64,000 bases of DNA from Candidatus Salinicoccus stercoripullorum (GTDB taxonomy: Bacteria > Bacillota > Bacilli > Staphylococcales > Salinicoccaceae): contig DXHR01000025.1 in NCBI GenBank assembly GCA_019113295.1, forward strand, positions 124,001 through 188,000. Reading direction: 5' to 3'. The position numbers and the translations under genes were made by a program. Below are positions 56,680 through 64,000 of this stretch, in pieces; the stretch's first letter is position 1, and every line of letters starts with the position of its first letter. The notes below the pieces were generated by a model. It did no database searches. It saw nothing but the letters and a program-made list of their open reading frames with translations, and had not been told where the DNA came from.

Positions 56680-57939
56680 ATGTACCATACCATAATAGTC
56701 GGCGCCGGTGTCAGCGGTCTGATGGCGGCGAACGCCGCTTCACGGAATGACCGCAGAGTGCTGCTCATAGAGAAGAATAAAAATCCGGGCCGCAAACTGC
56801 TGATATCCGGCGGCGGCAGGTGCAATGTCACCAACAGACTTCCATATGAGGAGATCATAAGACACCTACCCGGCAACGGCAAATTCCTCTATGGGCCATT
56901 TTCCACATTTGACAACGAAAGCATCATCAGATTTGTGGAGTCAGCCGGTGTCCCGCTCAAGGAGGAAGATCACGGCAGGATGTTCCCGGTATCAGACAAA
57001 GCAAAAGATGTACTCGATGTGTTCACAGAAGTTCTGGAGCAGAATAATGTGGAGGTACGGTTCAATACTGTAGTCAGTGAGCTGCTTTCCAAAGACGGCA
57101 GTGTCACCGGCGTCAGACTTGTGGACGGCACTGAACTCTCGGCCGGTAATGTAATCATTACAACCGGCGGCAGAAGTGTGCCCCATACCGGCTCCACCGG
57201 CGACGGCCACAGGTTCGCCCGTTCACTCGGACACACTGTCACGGAGCTTTTCCCGACTGAGGTGCCGATACTGTCCGGTGAACCGTTCATAAAGGAGGGA
57301 GATTTGAAAGGGCTCAGCCTGGATGATGTCGCACTGTCAGTATTGAAGAAAAACGGAAAACCGCGGATTACGCATCAAATGGATATGATATTCACACATT
57401 TTGGAATTAGCGGTCCGGCAGCCCTCAGATGCAGCCAGTTCGTATACAAGGAACAAAAGTCACAGAAGAGAAAAGAAATAGGCGTGTCGATAGATTTCTA
57501 TCCCGGCCTCAGTCCCGGCGAACTGAAAGACAGGCTCACCGGAGAAATCGTCGGAAACAAGGACAGATCCATCAAAAACATTCTGAAGGGGCAGCTTCAG
57601 GAACGGCTTGCAGTGTTCATGCTCAAGCACCTGGACATCGACGGCGGGATCAGCGGACACCACGTCAGTTCACGGAATCTCGATTCGATCATCAATTTTC
57701 TCAAAAACTTCACTTTCAGCGTCAACGGTACACAATCCATAGAAAAAGCTTTCGTCACAGGCGGCGGTGTCAGCCTGAAGGAGATCACCCCGCAGACGAT
57801 GGAAAGCCGGCTGGTTGAAGGGCTTTATTTTGCGGGGGAAGTGCTCGATATCCACGGCTACACCGGGGGCTACAATATTACAAGCGCTTTAGTCACAGGC
57901 TATGTCGCCGGCAACAGCGCAAACGGCCGGATAACCTAG
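56680..57939 (+). CDS. NAD(P)/FAD-dependent oxidoreductase, HI0933/YtfP family
   Basis: 419-residue flavoprotein: FAD dinucleotide fold MYHTIIVGAGVSGLMAANAAS, the family motif ISGGGRCNVTNR (about 45-56), GGRSVPHTGSTGDGHRFA (163-180), THFGISGPAALR and C-terminal GEVLDIHGYTGGYNIT. The reaction is not settled for this family. AAAGGAGAG precedes the ATG. Divergent from murJ and ending in a terminator shared with leuS. Confidence 0.92.
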   Translation: MYHTIIVGAGVSGLMAANAASRNDRRVLLIEKNKNPGRKLLISGGGRCNVTNRLPYEEIIRHLPGNGKFLYGPFSTFDNESIIRFVESAGVPLKEEDHGRMFPVSDKAKDVLDVFTEVLEQNNVEVRFNTVVSELLSKDGSVTGVRLVDGTELSAGNVIITTGGRSVPHTGSTGDGHRFARSLGHTVTELFPTEVPILSGEPFIKEGDLKGLSLDDVALSVLKKNGKPRITHQMDMIFTHFGISGPAALRCSQFVYKEQKSQKRKEIGVSIDFYPGLSPGELKDRLTGEIVGNKDRSIKNILKGQLQERLAVFMLKHLDIDGGISGHHVSSRNLDSIINFLKNFTFSVNGTQSIEKAFVTGGGVSLKEITPQTMESRLVEGLYFAGEVLDIHGYTGGYNITSALVTGYVAGNSANGRIT

Positions 57940-57956
57940 GTTATCCGGCCGTTTTT
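57921..57956. terminator. Bidirectional terminator
   Basis: AAACGGCCGGATAACC/GGTTATCCGGCCGTTT, a 16-bp perfect stem containing the YtfP-like stop codon, facing the leuS end. Confidence 0.9.
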
Positions 57957-57971
57957 CCGTATCAGCATAAT

Positions 57972-60383
57972 TTAATTCGCCACTATGTTTACCAGTTTGC
58001 CCGGAACAACGATGACCTTTCTGATCGTCTTGTCATGAATGACTTCCTGTACTTTATCGGATTCGATTGCGATGCGTTCAAGATCCTCTTTTCCGGCATC
58101 AGTCGGTACATTCATTTTTTCCTTCACTTTGCCGTTGACCTGTACGACGATTTCAACTTCCGGCTCCACGACTTTGCTTTCGTCGAATACCGGCCATGCT
58201 TCATACGTAATCGTTTCTGCGTTTCCAAGCCTGTGCCAGAGTTCTTCTGCCAGATGCGGTGTTATCGGAGAGAGCATTTTAATGAAGCCCTCGATGTATC
58301 CACGGCCCAGCTTCTCCTGCCTGTAGCATTCATTGATGAATACCATGAGTTGTGAAATTGCCGTGTTGAAACCAAGCGTCTCATAGTCGCTTGTAACCTT
58401 CCTGATTGTTTCGTGATATACCTTATCAAGTGCAGGCGTCTCCTCGTCCACGACAACCTCCCTCACGGAACCGTCCTCATCGATGAACAGGCGCCATATA
58501 CGGTCCAGGAACCGGCGAGCGCCGTCAAGTCCGTTTTCACTCCATGCCACAGAAGCATCAAGCGGCCCCATGAACATTTCATAGAGTCTCAGAGTATCTG
58601 CACCATGTGAATAGACGATGTCGTCCGGATTGATGACATTACCTTTTGATTTGCTCATCTTTTCATTGCCTTCGCCGAGGATCATGCCCTGATTATAGAG
58701 TTTCTGGAACGGCTCTTTCGTATGGACGACACCAATATCGTAAAGGACCTTATGCCAGAACCTTGCATAAAGAAGATGCAGCACTGCGTGCTCTGCGCCG
58801 CCGATATACAGATCCACCGGCAGCCAGTGTTCCAGCTTCTCCCTGGATGCCAGCTCCTCGGTATTATGTGGATCGATGTACCTCAGATAATACCAGCAGC
58901 TGCCCGCCCACTGGGGCATGGTGTTCGTTTCCCTACGGCCTTTCACACCATCCTCACGTGTCACACTGACCCATTCTTCATTGGTCGCAAGTGGTGATTC
59001 ACCGGTTCCGGAAGGTTTGATCTGGTCCATGACAGGCAGAGTCAGTGGCAGCTCACTCTCGTCCACTGTGCTCATTGTGCCGTCTTCCCAGTGGATGACA
59101 GGGATTGGTTCTCCCCAGTAACGCTGGCGTGAAAACAGCCAGTCGCGGAGTTTGTAGGTCGTCTCTTTTTTGCCGAACCCTTTCTCTTCAAGAATTTCAA
59201 TTGCCTTGCTGATCGCCTCATCTTTTCCGAGTCCATTGAGTTCACCGGAATTGATATGGCTGCCTTCACCTGTATAGGCCTCTTTCTCAACATCTCCGCC
59301 TTCGACGACTTCCACGATCGGCAGATCGAACGTTTTGGCGAATTCATAGTCCCGCTCATCGTGCGCCGGAACTGCCATGATGGCACCGGAACCGTATGAT
59401 GCAAGCACATAGTCGGCAATCCATACAGGAATGTTTTCACCGGTGAACGGATTAACAGCGTAGGCGCCTGTGAAAGTACCTGTTTTGACCTTTGCAAGAT
59501 CCGTACGCTCAAGGTCGCTTTTGCGTGCGGCCCGCTCCTGATAGTCCGCCACGCTCTCTCTGTGCGCATCGGTCGTGATCCTGTCGATCAGTTCATGCTC
59601 AGGCGACAGTACTGCATATGTCGCACCGTACACCGTATCCGGCCGTGTGGTGAACACACTGAATGATTCATCATGCCCATCAATCTCAAACCTGATATCG
59701 GCCCCCTCGGATTTACCGATCCAGTTGCGCTGCATATCCTTGAGTGATTCCGGCCAGTCCAGGTCATCAAGGTCTTCGAGCAGGCGGTCAGCGTATTCAG
59801 TGATTCTGAGTACCCACTGGCGCATCGGCTTTCTCACTACCGGATGTCCGCCACGCTCGGACAGCCCGTCGATCACCTCTTCGTTTGCCAGCACAGTGCC
59901 AAGTGCCTCGCACCAGTTGACAGGCACTTCATCCACATAGGCAAGTCCTTTATTGTACAGCTGTATGAATATCCACTGTGTCCATTTATAATACTGTGGA
60001 TCCGTTGTATTTATCTCTCGGTCCCAGTCATAGCTGAAACCGAGTTCCTTGATCTGACGGCGGAAATTATTGATATTCATCTGATTGAATTCCGTGATGT
60101 CATTACCTGTATCGATCGCATACTGTTCTGCAGGCAGGCCGAACGCATCCCATCCCATCGGATGGAGTACATTATACCCCTGCATACGTTTCATGCGCGA
60201 GATGATATCTGTTGCGGTATATCCTTCCGGATGGCCCACATGGAGACCGGCGCCCGATGGATACGGAAACATGTCCAGAGCGTAGAATTTCTTTTTGTCC
60301 AGTTCATCCTCCGTCCTGAAAATCTTTTCTGTTTCCCAGTGGTGCTGCCATTTTCTCTCAATTTCCTTATGATTGAACGTCAT
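57972..60383 (-). CDS. leuS: Leucyl-tRNA synthetase
   Basis: 803-residue class Ia synthetase: HIGH motif as [12 protein letters not shown] (47-58), the CP1 editing region (about 220-415, with [12 protein letters not shown] and [11 protein letters not shown]), [14 protein letters not shown] and a C-terminal tRNA-binding domain. It charges tRNA-Leu. ATG follows AGGGAGG. Controlled by a T-box leader with a Leu specifier. Confidence 0.98.
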   Translation of the reverse strand: MTFNHKEIERKWQHHWETEKIFRTEDELDKKKFYALDMFPYPSGAGLHVGHPEGYTATDIISRMKRMQGYNVLHPMGWDAFGLPAEQYAIDTGNDITEFNQMNINNFRRQIKELGFSYDWDREINTTDPQYYKWTQWIFIQLYNKGLAYVDEVPVNWCEALGTVLANEEVIDGLSERGGHPVVRKPMRQWVLRITEYADRLLEDLDDLDWPESLKDMQRNWIGKSEGADIRFEIDGHDESFSVFTTRPDTVYGATYAVLSPEHELIDRITTDAHRESVADYQERAARKSDLERTDLAKVKTGTFTGAYAVNPFTGENIPVWIADYVLASYGSGAIMAVPAHDERDYEFAKTFDLPIVEVVEGGDVEKEAYTGEGSHINSGELNGLGKDEAISKAIEILEEKGFGKKETTYKLRDWLFSRQRYWGEPIPVIHWEDGTMSTVDESELPLTLPVMDQIKPSGTGESPLATNEEWVSVTREDGVKGRRETNTMPQWAGSCWYYLRYIDPHNTEELASREKLEHWLPVDLYIGGAEHAVLHLLYARFWHKVLYDIGVVHTKEPFQKLYNQGMILGEGNEKMSKSKGNVINPDDIVYSHGADTLRLYEMFMGPLDASVAWSENGLDGARRFLDRIWRLFIDEDGSVREVVVDEETPALDKVYHETIRKVTSDYETLGFNTAISQLMVFINECYRQEKLGRGYIEGFIKMLSPITPHLAEELWHRLGNAETITYEAWPVFDESKVVEPEVEIVVQVNGKVKEKMNVPTDAGKEDLERIAIESDKVQEVIHDKTIRKVIVVPGKLVNIVAN

Positions 60384-60403
60384 ACAAATTCCTCCCTGTA
60401 TAT

Positions 60404-60598
60404 AAAAAATCCCATGCCTGTATAAGGCATGGGACGATCGTATAATCTATACAACCGCGGTACCACCCGCATTCACTCGTCAGTGCAGCTTAATTTTTTA
60501 TGAGATTAGATTAACATCGGACGAGTTCACATGCATCCACTGCCGGCTTCCACCATACGCGGCTCTCTTGTAATGGAACGTATACTACTACTTCCGAT
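60404..60598 (-). promoter_or_regulatory. T-box riboswitch of leuS (specifier CTC)
   Basis: Minus strand: stem I bounded by ATCGGA (60593-60598) and TCCGAT (60516-60521), AGTA and AAGAGAG segments, specifier loop GTGAACTC with codon CTC (60523-60525) for Leu, T-box core GGGTGGTACCGCGG, and terminator CCCATGCC...GGCATGGG plus T6 (60404-60433). Confidence 0.93.
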
Positions 60599-60605
60599 AC
60601 TTATA

Positions 60606-60634
60606 AATATAAGATATATCCATAAAATTAGCAA
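60606..60634 (-). promoter_or_regulatory. Promoter of the leuS T-box unit
   Basis: Minus-strand TTGCTA (60629-60634), 17-base spacer, TATATT (60606-60611). Confidence 0.75.
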
Positions 60635-60670
60635 GATGTATATTTCGGAACATGAAATGATTCTGCCGGG

Positions 60671-61129
60671 TCACCTTCTTTCAAGATCCAGCAGCCTCTC
60701 TTTTTTCTCGACTCCCCCCGTATAGCCTCCGAGTGAGCCATCATGGGCAATCACCCGATGGCACGGCACAATGATTGAAACCGGATTTTTCCCGTTCGCA
60801 TTTGCCACTGCACGGGAGTAGGTCGGTCCTCCGCAGTCTTCAGCCAGCATCTTGTAGCTGATTGTTTCACCGTACGGGATTTCATACAGCCGTTTCCATA
60901 CCTTCTGCTGGAACGGCGTCCCTCTATGGGACAGATTGAGCGGTATATCAAAACGCTGCCTGTCACCTGCAAAGTACTCCCGGAGCTCCCTGACACACTG
61001 ATCGAGGATTTCGTTGGAAGCATTACCGGCACTGACATCATCCGTGTAATCCACACCGACTATACAGCCGTCCTGTTCAGCAATCTTCAGATATCCGACA
61101 GGAGTTTCCATAAAATGTTCATTGGTCAT
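60671..61129 (-). CDS. ogt: Methylated-DNA-[protein]-cysteine S-methyltransferase
   Basis: 152-residue suicide DNA repair protein. The active-site PCHRV with acceptor Cys123, the helix-turn-helix GETISYKMLAED, and YSRAVANANGKNPVSI are typical of Ogt. It takes alkyl groups off O6-guanine. The ATG at 61129 follows AAGGA, nine bases away, beginning right after the permease stop, so it may be part of the ABC operon. Confidence 0.94.
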   Translation of the reverse strand: MTNEHFMETPVGYLKIAEQDGCIVGVDYTDDVSAGNASNEILDQCVRELREYFAGDRQRFDIPLNLSHRGTPFQQKVWKRLYEIPYGETISYKMLAEDCGGPTYSRAVANANGKNPVSIIVPCHRVIAHDGSLGGYTGGVEKKERLLDLERR

Positions 61130-61134
61130 ATTAA

Positions 61135-62709
61135 TCATTCCTTATATGTGATATTGAACCCTTTTTCATACCGTCTCCTCACAGCATGGAGAAACAGCAG
61201 GGATAATACTCCCGCTGAAACAGCGAGCACGGCGAGTATGATTACTATCAGTGGGTGATCGAGCAGTGGGTGATCGAGCCCTCCGTCCCCTCCCGCAAAT
61301 AATATCGGGATGAAACCGGCTGCGATCAGGAGCACACCCATGATTACAGACAGTATGACATTGGTCGCCGTATCGAGCCTTTTTGCAGGATTCTTCCTGT
61401 TCACCACCGGCTGCACACTTCCGGCAAACATCCCGGCCGGTATGACGGCAAGTGACACCAGGATGATGAACACAGAGGAATAAAGGAATGCAGCCGTACT
61501 CACAGGCAGAATAAGCCGGACGATGGCACCCGCCAGCAAATATACAGGTGTGATCGTCATTATGTTGAACAGATATTTCGCCCTCACAAGATCAGCCGGT
61601 TTTACCGGCATTATCTTCAGAAACTCAAAATGTGCTGCATCCCGCGCCGTATTATAGGCGCCTGCAAAAAGGGATATGACGACCGTTCCGGCAACAGATA
61701 CAGCAATCATCCGTGCATCATGCATACTGCCGTCCCCTTCAATAGCGGCGGCCGGATTTGTGTACATGATGAAAACCATGACACCCGGAAGAAGATACTG
61801 GGGCAGAAGCACCGCCCATTCCTTGAAATCACGCAGAGTCATCCGCATGTCCTTCTGCACGAGAGCTCTTACGGGTGACGAGGCGTCAGATGAAGCGTTC
61901 CTATTCCGGCTTTTCACCGACTGCTCCCCCGCCCATCCGGATTTGAATGCATGAACCACGAATGAACGGAGCAGGAGCACGAGTGCGGCGGCAAGCGCAG
62001 CTGAAATCACGATGCCTGCCAGAGCGCCGGCAGTATTGAAATTGTAAAGGAAACCGCTGTACAGGAAGGATGCATCCGGCAGATTTCCTGAAATGTCCTG
62101 TACAGAAGAGCCGCCGACAAGGAGCACACCATATACCAGCACGAATGAAATGCCACCCAGAAATGTGAGGACTTCACTGACTTTATTGGCAGGGAGTACT
62201 TTTGTCACGGCAAAAACCAGACCATAGGCAAGCGACATGGCAAGGATGCTGAGAAAGAGGGAGTAGAATATATGAGTCACTGCCAGAAGCCACTGGCCCT
62301 CCCTTATTGAGAACAGTACTCCGGTGATGATGCCGAGTACCCCCATGATCAGTGCCGTATTAATCAGCCACTGCCTGATGAACTTTGCCGCAAAGAGGGC
62401 TGCAGGAGAAATTGGAAATGTCAGATAGAGCTGTATGTTCCGGTCCATGAACATCTCTTTGATGATCGAATTCACCGCAAGCAGTGTCAGAACCAGGACA
62501 GCCGCCAGTGACATCAGGAGTATGATCCCGCCAAGACTCTCCTCCCCTGCCCCCAGTATTATTATGGAAAGCATCGACACGGCGCTCGGCAGGATGAACA
62601 GGGCGATGACCGCCGCAAGCAGTCCGTAGACAATTTTTTTTGAGTCGCTGAGCGCTTTCATAAAATTGATCACAGAACGCATCTCCACTCCCAGGATAGA
62701 TCTGATCAT
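61135..62709 (-). CDS. ABC exporter permease, about 12-helix type
   Basis: 524-residue membrane protein with two sets of about six helices separated by a cytoplasmic loop (about 265-300, QSVKSRNRNASSDASSPVRALVQKDMRM). It pairs with the upstream ATPase, whose stop overlaps its start (ATGA). The sequence type is that of ABC-2-like exporters of Firmicutes; cargo unknown. A perfect 15-bp tandem duplication (61249-61278) near the 3' end codes for repeated LDHPL. Confidence 0.82.
   Translation of the reverse strand: MIRSILGVEMRSVINFMKALSDSKKIVYGLLAAVIALFILPSAVSMLSIIILGAGEESLGGIILLMSLAAVLVLTLLAVNSIIKEMFMDRNIQLYLTFPISPAALFAAKFIRQWLINTALIMGVLGIITGVLFSIREGQWLLAVTHIFYSLFLSILAMSLAYGLVFAVTKVLPANKVSEVLTFLGGISFVLVYGVLLVGGSSVQDISGNLPDASFLYSGFLYNFNTAGALAGIVISAALAAALVLLLRSFVVHAFKSGWAGEQSVKSRNRNASSDASSPVRALVQKDMRMTLRDFKEWAVLLPQYLLPGVMVFIMYTNPAAAIEGDGSMHDARMIAVSVAGTVVISLFAGAYNTARDAAHFEFLKIMPVKPADLVRAKYLFNIMTITPVYLLAGAIVRLILPVSTAAFLYSSVFIILVSLAVIPAGMFAGSVQPVVNRKNPAKRLDTATNVILSVIMGVLLIAAGFIPILFAGGDGGLDHPLLDHPLIVIILAVLAVSAGVLSLLFLHAVRRRYEKGFNITYKE
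61249..61278 (-). repeat. 15-bp tandem duplication in the permease gene
   Basis: Two exact, adjacent 15-base copies (CAGTGGGTGATCGAG on the plus strand), in frame, giving a doubled HPLLD in an external loop. Confidence 0.9.
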
Positions 62710-63440
62710 AGGTTTCTGTCCCCCTCCGTCAGTTCAAGGAAGACATCTTCCAGGCTGGCATCCGGTTTACCCGCCGCCGCCCTCAGTTCTTCGAGTGTGC
62801 CGGAATTTTGGGCAACTCCTTTGTAGATGATCAGTATCCTGTCCGCAAGCTCTTCGGCCAGGCTCAGGGTGTGGGTCGTCAAAAATACGGTATGACCTGC
62901 TGCCGTAAATTCCTTCAGGTAATTTTTCAGGTTCCTGTTGCTTTTCGGGTCAAGACCGACGGACGGTTCATCCAGGAACACGATATCCGGATGATGCATC
63001 AGTGCCCCTATGATTACCAGCTTCTGTCTCATCCCGTGGGAATAGTTTTCAACAAGTGTGTCCAGCTTGCCTTCAAGATCAAAAAGGCCCAAAAAGCATT
63101 CCAGTTCCCGCTTGTATTCCTCCTGTCCCATATCATAGACACTGGCCACGAAATTCAGGTATTCACGGCCGGACAGTTTGCCGATGATATCCGGGGTATC
63201 AGGCACAAAACTGACCTTCTTTTTGAGTTCCGTCTTATCCAGACTCATGGCTTCGCCCAGAATCTCAACAGAACCTTCTGTCGGTTCCAACAGCCCCATC
63301 AGCATTCTTATCGTCGTTGATTTACCGGAGCCGTTCGGGCCCAGAAAAGCAAAAAGCTCCCCTTTTGCCACTTCGAAATCCAGGTTGTCAACGGCTGTAG
63401 CCGAACCGAAAATTTTTGTTAATCCTTTTGCTTTTATCAT
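62706..63440 (-). CDS. ABC transporter ATP-binding protein
   Basis: About 244 residues: Walker A GPNGSGKST (31-39 from the chosen start), Q-loop/MLMGLLEPTEGSV, signature YSHGMRQK, Walker B IVFLDEPSVGLDP and H-loop TTHTLSLAEELADR. BcrA/CcmA-like ATPase of drug or lipid exporters. ATG at 63440 is nine bases after GAAAGGA; two ATG codons at 63461 and 63458 are alternatives. Partner of the overlapping permease. Confidence 0.93.
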   Translation of the reverse strand: MIKAKGLTKIFGSATAVDNLDFEVAKGELFAFLGPNGSGKSTTIRMLMGLLEPTEGSVEILGEAMSLDKTELKKKVSFVPDTPDIIGKLSGREYLNFVASVYDMGQEEYKRELECFLGLFDLEGKLDTLVENYSHGMRQKLVIIGALMHHPDIVFLDEPSVGLDPKSNRNLKNYLKEFTAAGHTVFLTTHTLSLAEELADRILIIYKGVAQNSGTLEELRAAAGKPDASLEDVFLELTEGDRNL

Positions 63441-63554
63441 TAGTGCGGTTCCTTTCATCAAGCATGACTGTCTTACGAAAAATGTTATACCTTTTGTACA
63501 CTATGCACAACCTTTATGATACAATCCCACATAGGAAATGGTCGGTGAAATGCT

Positions 63555-64000
63555 ATGGAAAAATTCAAATACAGCTTTGATGATAAAAGATACCATACAT
63601 GGAATTATCATCTGAAAAACAAATTCAATGAAAAAGTCTTCAAAGTCGCACTCGATGCCGGTTTCGACTGTCCCAACAGAGATGGCACCGTGGCGTATGG
63701 CGGCTGCACTTTCTGTTCCGTTGCAGGAAGCGGAGACTTTGCAGGAGATCGGGTCGACCCGATTCCCGTCCAATTCGAGAAAATCAGATCGAATATGCAG
63801 AGCAGAAAATGGAAAAACGGCAAATACATTGCCTACTTCCAGTCATTTACTAATACGCATGCCCCGCTCGCAGTTCTCAAGGAAAGGTTTGAAGCTGCCC
63901 TTGAGATAGAGGGTGTCATCGGGCTTTCCATCGGTACCCGTCCCGACTGTCTTCCGGATGATGTTGTGGAATATCTGGCGGAACTGAGTCATCGTACATA
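63555..64000 (+). CDS. ytqA: Radical SAM protein, TIGR01212 family (YtqA-like), partial
   Basis: First 148 codons of a radical SAM enzyme running off the window. MEKFKYSFDDKRYHTWNYHLKNKF leads to CPNRDGTVAYGGCTFCS, which carries the Fe-S cluster cysteines, then AYFQSFTNTHAPL and GLSIGTRPDCLPD, as in the YtqA group found near leuS. It is suspected to modify tRNA or a related target, unproven. GGTGAAA precedes the ATG. Divergent from the ABC exporter. Confidence 0.92.
   Translation, partial: MEKFKYSFDDKRYHTWNYHLKNKFNEKVFKVALDAGFDCPNRDGTVAYGGCTFCSVAGSGDFAGDRVDPIPVQFEKIRSNMQSRKWKNGKYIAYFQSFTNTHAPLAVLKERFEAALEIEGVIGLSIGTRPDCLPDDVVEYLAELSHRT

Overview
The window is an uninterrupted stretch of chromosome from a low-to-middle GC Gram-positive bacterium, very probably a member of the Staphylococcaceae outside Staphylococcus itself (Salinicoccus, Jeotgalicoccus or a similar halotolerant genus; the genus is an inference). 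The gene order nifS-ezrA-GAF-rpsD ... tyrS-pbp-fhs-acsA/acuABC-ccpA-aroA-ytxGH-murC-sftA-ytpRQ-ytoP ... trmB-ytmP-dat-pepV-rsuA-murJ-ytfP-leuS-ytqA is the conserved Staphylococcaceae/Bacillus backbone. Strong AGGAGG-type ribosome sites, frequent TTG and GTG starts, sigma-A and sigma-B type promoters, two T-box leaders and CcpA sites all fit Bacillales. I saw no tRNA or rRNA genes, insertion sequences, prophage or CRISPR array.

Layout. 1-4.2 kb: cysteine desulfurase end piece, the division regulator EzrA, free-methionine-sulfoxide reductase, ribosomal protein S4 with a long leader. 4.2-25.8 kb is an accessory-flavoured block of small units: a zinc CDF exporter, DUF421 and DUF2071 proteins, two GNAT acetyltransferases, an esterase, a histidine phosphatase, a CstA-type transporter with a CcpA site over its promoter, a C45-like hydrolase, a complete BceRS/BceAB-type peptide-antibiotic sensing and efflux module, a DUF418 protein, an MFS pump, a YkyA-like lipoprotein, an M19 dipeptidase, a YjiH-type transporter with a perfect CcpA site, an NRDE protein and a ferredoxin-NADP reductase. 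25.9-31.7 kb: LemA/TPM pair, tyrS with a Tyr T-box, and a class A penicillin-binding protein with an aspartate tail.

31.7-40 kb is a carbon-flow block: formate-THF ligase, acetyl-CoA synthetase facing its acetyltransferase/deacetylase regulators acuABC, CcpA with its own upstream cre-like site, and a DAHP synthase whose chorismate mutase domain looks decayed. 40-50 kb: sigma-B-type promoter with ytxG/ytxH-like genes, murC, a shortened SftA-like protein whose ATP-binding loop is lost, ytpR/ytpQ, a PTS EIIC-like membrane protein, an M42 aminopeptidase, a PepSY protein and a MalY/PatB lyase. 50-64 kb: trmB and ytmP (with a promoter-terminator leader), dat and pepV, an LEA-like repeat protein behind a second sigma-B-type promoter, rsuA, murJ, a flavoprotein, leuS with a Leu T-box, ogt, an ABC exporter pair and the start of a radical SAM gene.

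Most interesting points: the degenerate SftA/FtsK-like protein, the degenerate chorismate mutase domain, the three cre sites (cstA, yjiH-like, ccpA) around the encoded CcpA, the 11-bp palindrome placed as an operator or terminator between the BceS-like kinase and its ABC genes, the ytmP leader, and the 11-residue periodic stress protein under a sigma-B-like promoter.
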